From Polyodon spathula (lineage: Eukaryota > Chordata > Actinopteri > Acipenseriformes > Polyodontidae), in contig NC_054559.1 of assembly GCF_017654505.1 (NCBI RefSeq), forward strand, positions 20,246,825 to 20,310,824: a stretch of DNA of 64,000 nucleotides, written 5' to 3'. The notes under the pieces were generated by a model. That model ran no database searches. It had not been told where the DNA came from and saw only the letters and a program-made list of their open reading frames with translations. A program made the translations under genes and the position numbers. Positions 1 through 24,900 of the stretch are shown one piece after another (position 1 is the stretch's first letter; each line of letters starts with the position of its first letter).

Positions 1-1373
1 ACAGCACTAAAATAAATACCACCCAGCTTGAGCTGCTGCTGGAGTGAAAATGTAATTTACTGAATATCCTCATAGAATAGCACCCCCACTCCCACCCCCC
101 CCACATCATCCTCACACCTTGAAAAGATAAAAAGAAATCTATTTACAACAAAAACGCTAAAAATAAATCCTGAGAACCACGAGGTGCCAAAGTGTTCAGC
201 CGCCAGGCTGAGCCGAGCGTGCGCCGTGTTCTCAGCGGTTTCCAAGGTGACATTCCCGCTCTCTGGAATGATGGGCCGGGAGCAGATGGAGAGAGCAGCA
301 GTGCCACCCCCCCTCTCCCCCCAAACCAAATCCCTCCTCCAACCTGGCTGAGACCTGTCAACACACTCTCTGTCAACAGATCAGAGCCTGGGGGAAGGAG
401 GGAGAGAATTCAAACCACTTCTAGGTACAGCAGCACCTGACAATTTATTTCTATAAAAGAAAATTGATCAAAGATGCCCAGATCGAAACGTTTCTCAAAG
501 AATTCTTATTTATATATTTTTTGTAATATACAGTTAGGGAGACGTAGAAATAGTTTGTGTGAATGAACATTCCTATGAACGCAAGTTTACTAAGAAACAG
601 CAGTAGGTGTGCGTATATTGTACTGTAAAGGTTTATTTAAACAGTAGCATTCTCCTCATAGCCCCAAACACAGTGTTTCCTTAGCGTTACACTGAAGCAT
701 TTGTGACGAAACGGTTCAAACTCTGCTGTATCCACGCAGAGTTTTTTCCCTGCTAAGCAAAGCTGCTCGATGATGTTGTGTCTTTTAAAATCTGTGCAGC
801 CGCCCATCACTAGCTTTAACTCTGTCCTCCGGATGCAGTGGACTATGCAATAGTCTCTAGAAGTGCTGGTCCTGCAATGGGAGAGCCCGTTGCCCTTTTT
901 TGCATGGATCTCGTGTGTACAAGCTCTTTCTCTCGCGTTGTCTTCACAGAGTCGCATACTTCTCCTCTTGTCACCAGTGCGCCTGTGTGTCTGCTGAGCC
1001 CCTGCACTCAGTCAGTCAGTGTCACTCTGCATCTCCTTGTTCTTCAGTCTCTGTGTATCTCTCTCTGTCCATTGCTGTTCAGTCTCTATCTCTCTATCTC
1101 TCACAATCCCCCTCTCATTCTCCTTGTGTGTCTATCTATTTATTTATCACTCTCTTAATCTACCTGTATAAATATAGCTCGGTCACGCTCTTTCTCTCTC
1201 TCTCTAAATTGCCTTGCAGCTATCTAGCGCAACAGCACTAAAGCTACACTGTGCATGGAATGGCCTGATCAACAGTTTCCATAAAATCAATAAACACTTA
1301 AAGACAAGAAGGCCCTCTGCTCAGTGTGGTGTTCCACACCTGGCTGTCACGAAGGCTGGAGGGCTGGACTCAC
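1..1373. other. No feature recognised (probably myosin intron)
   Basis: No exon with myosin tail similarity was found on the minus strand. The stretch is AT-rich with CT-rich low complexity at 1020-1210. Short ORFs here resemble nothing known. Confidence 0.5.
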
Positions 1374-13939
<12,566 letters not shown>

Positions 13940-14099
13940 GGCTTCTGGACAGTTCCCGGGCAGCTCTGTGTGTGTGTGTATATGTGTGTTGCCTGGAGCA
14001 GCAAAAAAAAAAAAATTTGCTTAAAAAATAGCAGATTACTGGACACTTATCTCACTCCCTCCATCTCTTCTGCTCAGCTGGCTGGCGAGTGAGAGTGTG

Positions 14100-14818
14100 T
14101 GGAAGAATTCTCAGAGTGCACTTTGCTCTGCAAGGACGAGCCCAAGTGTTTAGAGAAGAATCTCTTCTTGTCCTAAAACAGAGTCCAGGGCAGGTTAACT
14201 GTTAACTCGCTCAAGGGTAAGGAGCACACAGTCCAAGAGACACGACACTGGGCTGTGCAGAACATCACAAACACTTGTGCCAGTAGGCATTTCCCTCGCA
14301 TGATGGTTTATATTGTTGTTTATCCCTTGTATTTAGAAATATAACAAACAAAAAAAAATGCTGAATGTTAACACTGAAAGGTGCTTTCCATTTGTGTTTG
14401 TTTTTTCAAAACAGCACAAATTTACTGCAATTGAGCAATAAAAACCCCTTAAAAGGGACAAAATAAATTTTCTAAATGCAATAAAATACAGTAACAATTT
14501 TTTAATTTGTAATATGCGTGTGTGGGGGGGGGGGGGGGCTTTACTCCCTTCAAGTCTGAATGACTGTAGTTGCAATGCAGATTACAACGACTGACTGCCG
14601 GAGAAACACACAGGGTTTATAAAGACAGGGTATCTGATACACTGAAATGGATTAGCAGGTTATAAGCACACTCCTCTGTTGCATACTCACTTCAGTAGAT
14701 CCCTTGTGTCCATCACTCAGACCAGGTTCAACTTAACAGAGTGGAAATTCGAGGCCGTATTTCCAGACTGTCAGATACCAATGTGAGGGTGCAATCCATC
14801 TTTTTTAATATTTCTTCC

Positions 14819-14851
<33 letters not shown>

Positions 14852-15230
14852 TTGTGATACAAATTAAAAGTACATGCACAGATGTTTTAATTCACGTTTC
14901 TGTAAGAACTCAAAACCACTCAATTCTCTCCAGTGCAAACGCAGGGCTCCGGTTCTCATTAGCCTGTTGTGTTGTCAATTTTGTAAACACACTAGGTGTA
15001 CCAGGACCTGCTGCTCAGATGAGTCTAAGGGACCAGGCTGCACCCCGTGCCTCACATTGCCTGCCCTTGCAGCACAGTTTCATACTTATTTAACCAAAAA
15101 CAGTCGATTTAAAAAAATAAAAACACACACTACACTCTCTGTACAGTAAAAAAAAAAAAAAAACAAACTTATATAAGAAGCGTTTTTTTATTTGAAATCA
15201 TGTTAAAATTTAACACCGTTGGCAGCAAAT

Positions 15231-15274
<44 letters not shown>

Positions 15275-16585
15275 TAATATATATATATATATATATAATA
15301 TATATATATCAGTACTTTAGCTGCGCCAAAGTTTAAAAGGTCCATAAATTTAAAATAAAATATTTAGTTCTTAATTTCTTCAATAAAAGTTCATTTCTGC
15401 TATAAATTGCCTACATGTTGTACACAGGAAGAGGTAAACAAAAAGATCACAGGGTGCCCTGGGATACTTGGGGGAGGAAAGTGGGGTGGGGGGAAAAAAG
15501 AAAGCAAGAAAAAGTCACTGTCTGACGGGTCAGATACATGCAGATCTGACTTACAAATGAAATACAATTACTCGGATTCTTTTCTCATTGTGATACTTAT
15601 TTATACATTTATCCAAGAGCTTTTAGTATTTACACAGATAATTTCAGGATGGTGCAAGCCTAGTAAAAAGGAGACTTTGGTTATTTAAAAAAAAAAAAAA
15701 ACAGGGCAGGTTATAGACTGAATTTCTTTTTTGTTTCCACCATTATTGTAAAGCAAGGAATTAAAACTAGAGAAATGTCTACAGCACGAAAACAACTCGG
15801 CACCCAATACATGAGAACAGCAGACTTGTTTTCTGGGAACTTACTGACAGTGGCAGATCTTGCATCCCTTACTATTGTATGAACAACCCACTGGTTTTGA
15901 AAAATGGAGTCTGTGGAAAATTGTTCTAAAAAAAGACTGCATGAAAAAGCTCACACTAGATCCATTTTTCGTTTTATAAATAAGACTCCCAGTTAATGCA
16001 TCAGAATGCAAGTTCTGCATTTGTTTGGTATTTAACACACTAAATGTAATCAGCTATTGACACTCACACATAGTCCATTGATCAGAAACACAAACAAACT
16101 GAGGATTTGGTGTCACTGGTTAGTACAGCAATGGTCTCTAGAGATCTCAGATTCTGTGGTGTGTTTAACACTCCTTGTGTGTGTGTGTGGGGAGTGGGGT
16201 AGTTCATGGCTATGGTACAGCCTTTGCTGTCCCTAGCAGAAGCCCTTCAGAGTGGTTACTGGAGTAACAGTACAGATAAGGCAAGAAACTGCCCTACTGA
16301 AAGCTACCTTTTGCCATTAATGCATGCTTACTAGGAAACTCAGGATCAGGGAAGGGTATGAAACAGCCCGATTTCTGTTAAAGGAGGCAATATGAGACAG
16401 ACAGGTTTTTACCTTGCAGACCCCGGCCCCCAGGCTGTGACTATGGAGGGACTGGGCCCAGCTCTGAGTGTTAAACACTGCTCAAGGAGAACTGGAAGCT
16501 CATGCACTTCAGTGTTGAAACTGTTTTCTGTGTGATTTTGTTTTCCCCTGGACAAGAGTACAAAAAATAAAATTATACGTGTGTA

Positions 16586-16675
<90 letters not shown>

Positions 16676-17350
16676 TATATAGGTTTTGAACAGTTTTTTT
16701 TTTTTCTGTCAAGATGATTTCAAACACAAAGAATGTCTTTTGGTCTAGATAATATTTTTTTTTCTTCTTTAACATTATGTACAAGTTAAAACTATTTTGA
16801 GACGAAACTTTTTTTTGAAAATTTTTTATAATTAAGTTTTATAGAACAATATCCCTGAACAGGGACTTTGCACGTGCATGCCCCCCCCCCCCCCCCCACC
16901 CCCCCCACCCCCACCCCCACCCCACCCCCACCCTTTAAAATGGTTATATTTAAAAAAAAAAAAAAAGTGCATTGGACCTTTCCTGTTTATTAAAACTCCT
17001 GACTGAATGCTGTTCAAGACTTGCCAAGACTTTCAGAAACAGAAGCATTGGACTGATAACCCCTCCCATCCAATCCCTCAAAATCATCAAGCTTTTGTGT
17101 GTCTGAGTAAACGTTCTTCGTTTATCTGGGCAATATTATACCTTCTGCAGTCCGAAATATTAATAATACTAATACACAAGTTTAAGTATGTCTTATAAAT
17201 GTTTCTATGTGGTAGCAGTAGTCGTAGTAGAGTGTTTTGCGTCTATTTTTTTCTGGGATCGTTGGATGTGCAGCAGCTGGGTCAGATAGGATAGTAAGTC
17301 TCTCTCTTTCTTTTCTTCTCTCATCTCTCTCCCCCTGTTTATTTCATCTG
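14100..17350. other. Intergenic spacer, probably containing the mex3d 3' UTR and the myosin promoter
   Basis: AT-rich with no recognisable exon. Microsatellites: poly-G 14523-14538, poly-A 14820-14846, (TA)n 15223-15310, (TG)n(TA)n 16578-16681, poly-C/CCCCA 16880-16934. MEX3 genes normally have long 3' UTRs, so part of this is likely transcribed on the minus strand; no single polyadenylation signal stands out. Confidence 0.6.
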
Positions 17351-18684
17351 TTATAATAAGATACGGATGGCCTGGGTAGCCGGGGTGTGGCAGATTGGGC
17401 ACTCTGGCTCAGCCGACTTGCAGATCTGAGCCGCGCACTCCATGCAGAACAGGTTGTGTCCACAGGGGACGAGGGCGGCCGTCACTTCGCTCTCAAAGCA
17501 GACTGAGCACTCCCGTGCGCTCTTCAGGCGCCCCAGCACGCCCCCTTCTGAGTCGGTGGGGGAGCCACCGGAGGCTGCAGAGGACAGGCTGCCTGGCAGG
17601 GATGAGGCAGAGGAATAGCCGGTGGTGCTGCCAGAAAAGGAAGATGCAGCAGAGCCGTTGCTGTGCAGCCAGGAGATGGCGCTCAGAGGGTCACTCTGGG
17701 CTCTGCGGGCCAGCGGGTGATCCAGAACCACAGACTCTGGCAGTGTGGGGGACAGCCGGGGAGTGAGGGCCCCTGCGCTCAGCCCGCTGTTGCGCCTTTG
17801 CTGCTGCTGCTGCTGACACGTAGTCCGAGACAAGCCGTTGACAAAAGGAGCCCAGATGTTGCCTGCTCCACTGGTGAACTCGAATCCCAGGTCGTCAGCG
17901 GGCGGGACAGCGGCGTGGGGGTCACCTCCGAACACGAAGCCCCCTCCTGCTCCCCCCCCACCAGCGCTGCCGGTGCTGAAGGGGCTGGTCGGGCTGGTGT
18001 CAGCGACGCGGCCCCCGGCGCTGCTGTAGTGCGACTCTGTGGAGCCCGAGCCAAGCGAGCTCAGGCTGCCGTTGCGGAAGGCTGCGGTGGCGATCTTGCG
18101 AGTGGCGGAGGTGGTTGCGCCGTGCCCGCTGTTGGTGGGCCGCGCCCACAGCCCCGCCCCCACCATCAGACCAGAGGCATCCAGGCTGACGTCCGTGCCG
18201 TTGCTGTGGAAGTCGTTGTCTCCCTGCAGGTCCACGAAGGCACCGGTCCGCAGCGTGATGTGCGTCTCGATCTCCTCCCGGGCGCGGTCCACATTCTCCG
18301 GCATGCCCGTCACCTCGAACACCGGGTCCTTGTCCCGGCTGGGCGTGACGATGTAGGTGTGAGTCTGCTGCTGGATCCTCTTGATAGTGGCTCCCTTGGG
18401 CCCCACAACCAGCCCCACGACGCGATAGGGCACACGCACCTGGATGGTGGTCTGACCTGGCAGGTTGGGGGGTCCAGGGACAGGCGCTCCCACTAGCCCC
18501 GCCGCGCTGGCTTTGTTCCTGGAGGCCCGGATCATGGAGAAGTGCTCAGCGGCAGACAGGATCTCCCTCTTGGCCATCTCCACATCCTCCTTGCGCCCCG
18601 TCACAATGAACATGGGCTCCTCGCCGCGCACCGGGGTCTTGATGTATGTGTTAGTCTTTGCTCGCAGGGCCTTGATCTTGCAGC
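17351..18684 (-). CDS. mex3d: mex3d exon 2 (KH1 end, KH2, RING, stop)
   Basis: Acceptor TGCCCAG|GCTGCAAG; stop TAA at 17351-17353. An antisense ORF at 17663-18496 is only the mirror of this GC-rich exon. Confidence 0.95.
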
Positions 18685-20042
18685 CTGGGCAAAGGGAGGG
18701 GGGGAGAAGACAAACAATTACAGTCACGCACCAGTTAATTACTGTTGTGCTGAAATTAAACTAGCCAAAAGAAATGAGACGACAGGGTAATGGATTAGCA
18801 TAGGAGACGAGACGGCCCCAATCTGATAATCCCTCCATCTGTATCATCAACTCAAACTATTTTAAATTTGTACTGTGTGTTTTACTTCTGGGACTTCCTT
18901 TGTTCCAAAGCTCAGCTTTCAAACACTGCTGCCTGGCACTAAGATACATACAATTAACAGATCTAGACTGCTGGCTGCCACTCAGCCCCTGTAACAGTTA
19001 TCATTTCGAGAGTAACTGTGGACGGCACTGGGGAGTCAAGCAGCTCACCAAAACTAATAAAATCCACAAGTCTGCATTGATCCCTTACAAATGTAACATG
19101 TATTGCTGTGGTACTGTAGATTTGCATTAACACCTACTTTGACGCTGTTAATATTTTCACCCATTTAAATGAAAATGTCCTGCTACGGAATGAGCTCTGA
19201 TTTTTTTTTTTTTTTTCGTGCATTTGGTGTCTGTCCCTTTAAAAAGGGCGGTGCGTACTGGCCAACCAATAAGATTGTGAGGCTGTGATATCACCGTGCA
19301 AAGGCAGCAGCATGGTTTTCAAACAAAGAGAACAATGGGGGCATCTTGCTACTGCAACACGGCAGACACCCCGAAAAACATCGCCAACACCCCGCCGCCT
19401 GAACCCCAAACACATCCAGGTAAAGTCTGCACCTGGGGCAAATGCAGCACCGCCTTATAGATTATTATAAAAAAAATCAAAAAAAATAAATCAGAAAAAC
19501 ACTGCAGGCTGGAATGCCTCGCGTGGCCACCTTGTTTATAAATGCACATCAATATAATGTTGTGAACTGTACTTTACAGTACATCAAAATATGGCGGGAC
19601 CTCCCCTTATAAAATTATGTAAACATAAAACTAGCTTAAACTGATACATTTACAGGGAAAGCACGCGAGTCCCTGTGTTAAGACGAGTGCAGACATGCCC
19701 AGTTAGTTTGACCCGGGTGCTTTGTCTGGCTCCCCCTCCCCCTCCAGCTTACACTACCCATGCATTTCCATAATACACCGCAACCTTCAAGTTCTCGTTC
19801 CTATACATTCCCAATTCTGGAGGTCTCCCGGTGCTTCCCTGTATGCCGCACTGAATGGACACGCAAACTTTCCTTTCCAGAATAAATACGTTCAAAACGA
19901 CCACAAGGAAGTTTGCAAACAAAGAGCAGACATGTTTTTTTGCTCCCTTCATTTTGAATACAACGAAGCGTGGTACCTTTAGACTACAACCGGGGAGTGT
20001 TTTTTTACATCCAAAAACGTTTGACAAAACCCCCAGACAACC

Positions 20043-20073
<31 letters not shown>

Positions 20074-20481
20074 AATAAATAAAAAACAACAACAAAACAA
20101 AAAAAAACAGTTCAACTCGCACACTTCTATTAGGGGAAACGTGTTACATATTTAGACGCTACATCATATAAATAGTAGGGCCAGCTTTCTGAATATATTA
20201 GTTTTGTGTTCCTGTTTGCAGTAAAACGAATACTTTCAAGTCTTGCATTAGGCTAAAAGCACGTGTTAAGTACAGTATTGTATGTACTGCAAAACGACGC
20301 TGAGTTTATTGTATGAGTAGTTTGATTCCCCTACTGCTTGCTATTGATTATTAACATGTCGTTCACAAAGAAAGGGACGGGACGGCTCGTTCTGTGCTTA
20401 AAACCAGACAGATTATGAAATTGTGCTGTATCTGTGTTGCAAGTTTGCACCAGTGTGATCACCAAATTGCTCATTCATTCA

Positions 20482-20544
<63 letters not shown>

Positions 20545-21000
20545 TACGTAATACGCGGTGTTTACTTTTGTAATTCACTGGTGCACGCTGTGCGGTCACT
20601 AGTCAAGGACCGCTACCCCTCTTTGTTTCAGTCTGGGAGCGTGTGTCAGTCTCATTTCTTATTGTTTTTAATGCAAGTAAATGCCAATATGTACCTTGTC
20701 TGCCAACGATTTCAGCGACGTGTTCCGAGCTGGGCACCGGCACACACTCGGTCATGTTCACACTCCTCTTTCGGCATCCTATCACGTTCACCTGCTCGCC
20801 CAAGATGGAGTGCTGGTGTTGGGCTGCCATGTGGAAACCCGGGCCGAAGATGTCTGGAGGAGGGGAGCAAGAAGTCGGCGTGGAAGAAGGGCCGCCGGGG
20901 TGCTCCATCATCTGCAGCCCGATAAATCCAACCCCAACACCGTTACAGCTTCCATCGTCCAGTCCAGCTAGCGCGGGGTCCTGCCCAGCTAGCGTGGGGT
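17351..21000 (-). CDS. mex3d: MEX3-family RNA-binding E3 ligase, MEX3D-like (5' end in gap)
   Basis: MEX3 proteins bind mRNA 3' UTRs through two KH domains and carry a C-terminal RING ubiquitin-ligase domain. Exon 1 here gives about 101 residues ending [20 protein letters not shown]; exon 2 gives 443 residues plus stop. KH1 spans the intron ([21 protein letters not shown]); KH2 contains [20 protein letters not shown] long Ser/Gly/Ala-rich disordered region with a six-Gln run follows. The C-terminal RING is [19 protein letters not shown] then CPIC, C3HC4 type, ending AIRILL. The split after GRQ|G is typical of the family. The D assignment rests on the tcf3 neighbour, not on residues; mex3b or mex3c are alternatives. 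The initiator codon and perhaps tens of residues are hidden by the gap. Confidence 0.88.
18685..20694 (-). other. mex3d intron
   Basis: Single 2-kb intron between the two KH1 halves, GT...AG in the minus direction. It contains poly-C 20041-20063 followed by A-rich sequence, and (AT)n at 20487-20540. No other gene seen. Confidence 0.85.
20695..21000 (-). CDS. mex3d: mex3d exon 1, 3' part
   Basis: Open from the gap edge; ends CAAG|GTACAT. Contains [19 protein letters not shown] and [20 protein letters not shown]. At the gap edge two 21-bp units encode [13 protein letters not shown], suggesting a tandem repeat at the contig break. Confidence 0.9.
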
Positions 21001-21500
21001 NNNNNNNNNNNNNNNNNNNNNNNNNNNNNNNNNNNNNNNNNNNNNNNNNNNNNNNNNNNNNNNNNNNNNNNNNNNNNNNNNNNNNNNNNNNNNNNNNNNN
21101 NNNNNNNNNNNNNNNNNNNNNNNNNNNNNNNNNNNNNNNNNNNNNNNNNNNNNNNNNNNNNNNNNNNNNNNNNNNNNNNNNNNNNNNNNNNNNNNNNNNN
21201 NNNNNNNNNNNNNNNNNNNNNNNNNNNNNNNNNNNNNNNNNNNNNNNNNNNNNNNNNNNNNNNNNNNNNNNNNNNNNNNNNNNNNNNNNNNNNNNNNNNN
21301 NNNNNNNNNNNNNNNNNNNNNNNNNNNNNNNNNNNNNNNNNNNNNNNNNNNNNNNNNNNNNNNNNNNNNNNNNNNNNNNNNNNNNNNNNNNNNNNNNNNN
21401 NNNNNNNNNNNNNNNNNNNNNNNNNNNNNNNNNNNNNNNNNNNNNNNNNNNNNNNNNNNNNNNNNNNNNNNNNNNNNNNNNNNNNNNNNNNNNNNNNNNN
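21001..21500. other. Assembly gap (exactly 500 N)
   Basis: The round length suggests a placeholder. It interrupts the 5' end of mex3d and lies where the 3' half of tcf3 should be. Confidence 0.98.
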
Positions 21501-21845
21501 AACAATAAAATAAAAAAAGGAGAATTAAAATAGCAGGAAAATATTCATCGTTCTGCATTTGTACACAATACTAATCTAAAAGCTCCCAGGAAACCTATGG
21601 TTTCACACACCCTGATGAGCCCTAATCTCAGACCACTTTGGGTTACCTTTGGTTAGGTGGTCTAATAGAGATGTCAATAATTAGTATTTTAGCCTTAAGA
21701 GTTAAGCTCCACGTCATTAAAATGCATTCAGGGAGGGAGCACTGCAGCTCGTTTCAATCATGCCCACGTTCCCTTCTCCTTTATTTTGCAGCAGGCACAG
21801 GCAGACTTGGACTGGGCAGTACTGCTCCCTTTGAAATGTGCCTAC
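21501..21845. other. Sequence between gap and tcf3 exon 10
   Basis: No E-protein exon, mbd3 or uqcr11 sequence is recognised here. Begins A-rich at the contig edge. Confidence 0.7.
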
Positions 21846-21966
21846 CCATGATAGGCTCCGCCCCGTTGAGCGGAGGCGTGTGATTGGACACTCCGTAGCC
21901 AGCTGACCCTGAGTGGAAGCCGGGCGGCAGGCTGCCGTTCACCTCGCTGCCGTGCAGAGGGTAGTT
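21846..21966 (-). CDS. tcf3: tcf3 coding exon 10 (last one present)
   Basis: Encodes [17 protein letters not shown] and [18 protein letters not shown]. It has a good donor (ATGG|GTAGGC), so the gene should continue; the next exon is not found before the gap. Confidence 0.93.
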
Positions 21967-24900
21967 CTGAGGAGACAACGCGAGAGAGTGACGCTTCTGG
22001 TTCAAAAACATGGAGAAGGAGAGAGACAAAACAGCACACCTGGGTTACTATCAAGCCAGGAAAGGATGCAACACACACTTCATACAATACAGCAAAACAC
22101 ACAAAAAACAAAAGAGGCTGAGCTCTAACAGCCGGCCTCACGTTAGCAGCACCCGTTTGAGTTACTAGAACAGGACTACTTCACACACACTATTGGGAAT
22201 GCAATCGAACATGCCATGACAATCACGCATGTGGCTGCCAAGTTTAAATATGGACATGCTTTCATTCACAACCTCCACCGTTTAAACATTCAGACTTCAT
22301 TGAGAAGGTTAATACGTTTCTTTGTCACTTGAGTGCTCCTCATTTAGTAAGCAATACAGATCGTTTTAGCAGTGTAGTCACACTATAAATACTATTGCGG
22401 ATGGTACTTCTTTCCATTGAGAGAGTTGGTCCACACATGGGGCTTGTGTGAATTTGGATCAATCAGTGTCAGAATGGCCTGCAGCAGTGAATGGTCTGCA
22501 GATAGTTGGTAGGAAGCCGGGTTAGCTGTGTATACAGAGAAGAGAAGCAAGCACCACTCACCATCCTGTCCTGCGGGTGAAGGCTGGTGAAGCCACTTGG
22601 CTGGGAGAGGTGAGCGGAGTTCCCCAGCACAGCGGCGTATCCAGCCTGGCCAATCTCTCCAGAGGAGTTCCACGGGTCTGTGGACAAGGGATACATGTAT
22701 AGGAAAACAAAAACAAAAAGAAAACACACAGGAGACAGCCAGCAGAATGCAGGTGTTGCAGTCGAAACAGAAACTTAATCAAGTCTGCTGAAAATCAGCC
22801 GAAAAGTTACATCGCACCTAGACCCCCCCACATCCTCCCCACCACCCACTGGTGACGTAGACAGCTGCATCTCTAGAAGGTCAAACACTGACTACACAGG
22901 TGCCACGACCAACAACAGCAGCAGAAGAACGTACCCCAAAGAACACACTCCATGGAGTCAGATACGCTGCCAACAAGGTGAACAGCTGGCTTTGGATCGA
23001 TCAAAGCAGTGCAGAAGTGTGGTCAGAATTGCTCGAGATGCTCAGAGACACTCCTCTGTGTGGGGGAAGGGGCTGCAGAACTCACCTTGCATGTAAAAGG
23101 ACCCGGGGTAGCCAGGGCCAGCCTTCATTGGGGGGTAGCTGGCTGGTTCCCGGTTATAGTCTTCCCCAGAGGTTGAAGCATAAACCTGAAAACAGACAGA
23201 CAATCACAGGGACTGTTATTGCTTATCTAAAGGATGCATCATCAGTAAACAAGCAACCAGAAAATCCATACCCTGGCCAGGAGCACATGCCCAAGATGGT
23301 GTTGCAGATCTTGAAATGTAAAGCTTTAAAACCACCCTTTAAAAATGGAAAGTAAAACTGGGATGCCCTGCAGTGTAATCTGAAGAAACGATCTTTACAT
23401 TGGGCAAAAATGAAAACGACTGATTTAAATATAGATTCCATGAAAATTCAGAACCAATTTACACCTACATGCAAGCTGTTAGCTTGCGTTTCTCATCTTC
23501 AGTTTAACCTGGCCACAAGAAAAAAAGCACACGAAGGCAGCAAAGTCCTTACTCTTAACCCCAACTCCATCCTGAAGGAGCAATGTGAAAAGTGCACTGT
23601 GCTGACAGCACATGGCTCAGCACTAAAATCATACCATGTAACACATTCCCTCAGAGCGCAATGCCCTGGAACAGCAGCTCTGGTAAACGCTGCTTCTTGC
23701 TTTTAATTCCCTTCCATGCTCCACTTCAATGGTGACCAGCACTGGCTGAGAAGCGTGCATTTAAACACACAGCTACATTATAAAAATCAGCAGCATGGAA
23801 CACAGAAATCACATTTTCCAACAATGTTTCTGAATACCCTAGCTATAGAATCTGTTTGTTTTGTGTCTAGTTTATCAAAGTATAGTTACTCTGCCACTGG
23901 CACTAAAGGGTGCCCGCCCCCAATCTTTTTTTGCATGAAAAGAAATAAAAAGGCACGAGCAGCCGAGAATGCGAATCCAGCAAATTGACTTTTTTTCTAT
24001 AATTTGATTAAATAGGGAGAAGTGGAAAGGGAATGGAGACTTCTAATTACAGAGCCATCTGCCCAAACCTGGCTGGAATCCAACTCCACGGGCAGCTGTG
24101 TGAGAGAGAGGGAGTGGGGGTGGAGAGAGAGAGAGCATGAGAGAAGGAAAAAAGGAGAAGAGGCAAGAGAGACTAAATGAACCCTATAAGGGGTCCCCTA
24201 CAGGGGAGGGGAGGAAAAAAAAAGCCTGTTTCTGAGCAACCAGATTAAGGCAGTTTACAAAACAGAGCGAGCAATAGCAGAATACCTATTTGCTGCTGGC
24301 ATGTAAATTTCAGAGAGTTACTGAAGTGGTGTGTCTGGAAGAATCTCTTGGGAACAGTGGATTTCAGTAAACAGTACTGCAGCATCAGAGGCAGGATATT
24401 AGGCATGTATTCATTGGTTAAGTATTTGTATAGTAAAAACAATGAAGTGAAAGCACTCAATCCCATTGGACACAGGCACCACAGAGAACTAAACATTGTG
24501 TACCTGCGAACCACACCGGCTGAACCGCTTCCACAGGTATCACAGGGTTAGACGCAATTCCATCCAATCTGGGAGTTCAGAAGAACTCTAGTCAGTCAGA
24601 ACGTCTAGTCAGTGGTTACAGTAAAGGAGAGCCAAGAGATCAGGGCTTTAAATCTCAGCTCAGACACGGACTGCAAAACCTTGGGCAAAATCCCTCAAGA
24701 GTACTCAAAACAGGGTGAAGCAACGCCACTGCTGGACAGAACGCGGGGCGCCGCGGGTCTGGGTTACGACGCTGGATACTCTTTCTGTGTTAATGGTTTT
24801 GTTGTGGATTGGGGCTGGAGGAGAGTCCTGCTACTTGCCCAAGGTTGTGCTGTGAATCAGTTTGTAGAGCTGCAATCCAAACCCTTTGCTCTTAACTCCT

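Noticed and set aside
637..957. 106-codon minus ORF as a myosin tail exon
   Set aside because: No resemblance to coiled-coil or globular-tail sequence of class V myosins.
17663..18496. 277-codon plus-strand ORF opposite mex3d exon 2
   Set aside because: Antisense mirror of a GC-rich coding exon; no domain, no splice context.
21846..22000. tcf3 as a truncated pseudogene
   Set aside because: All ten exons are intact with good splice sites; the break coincides with an assembly gap.
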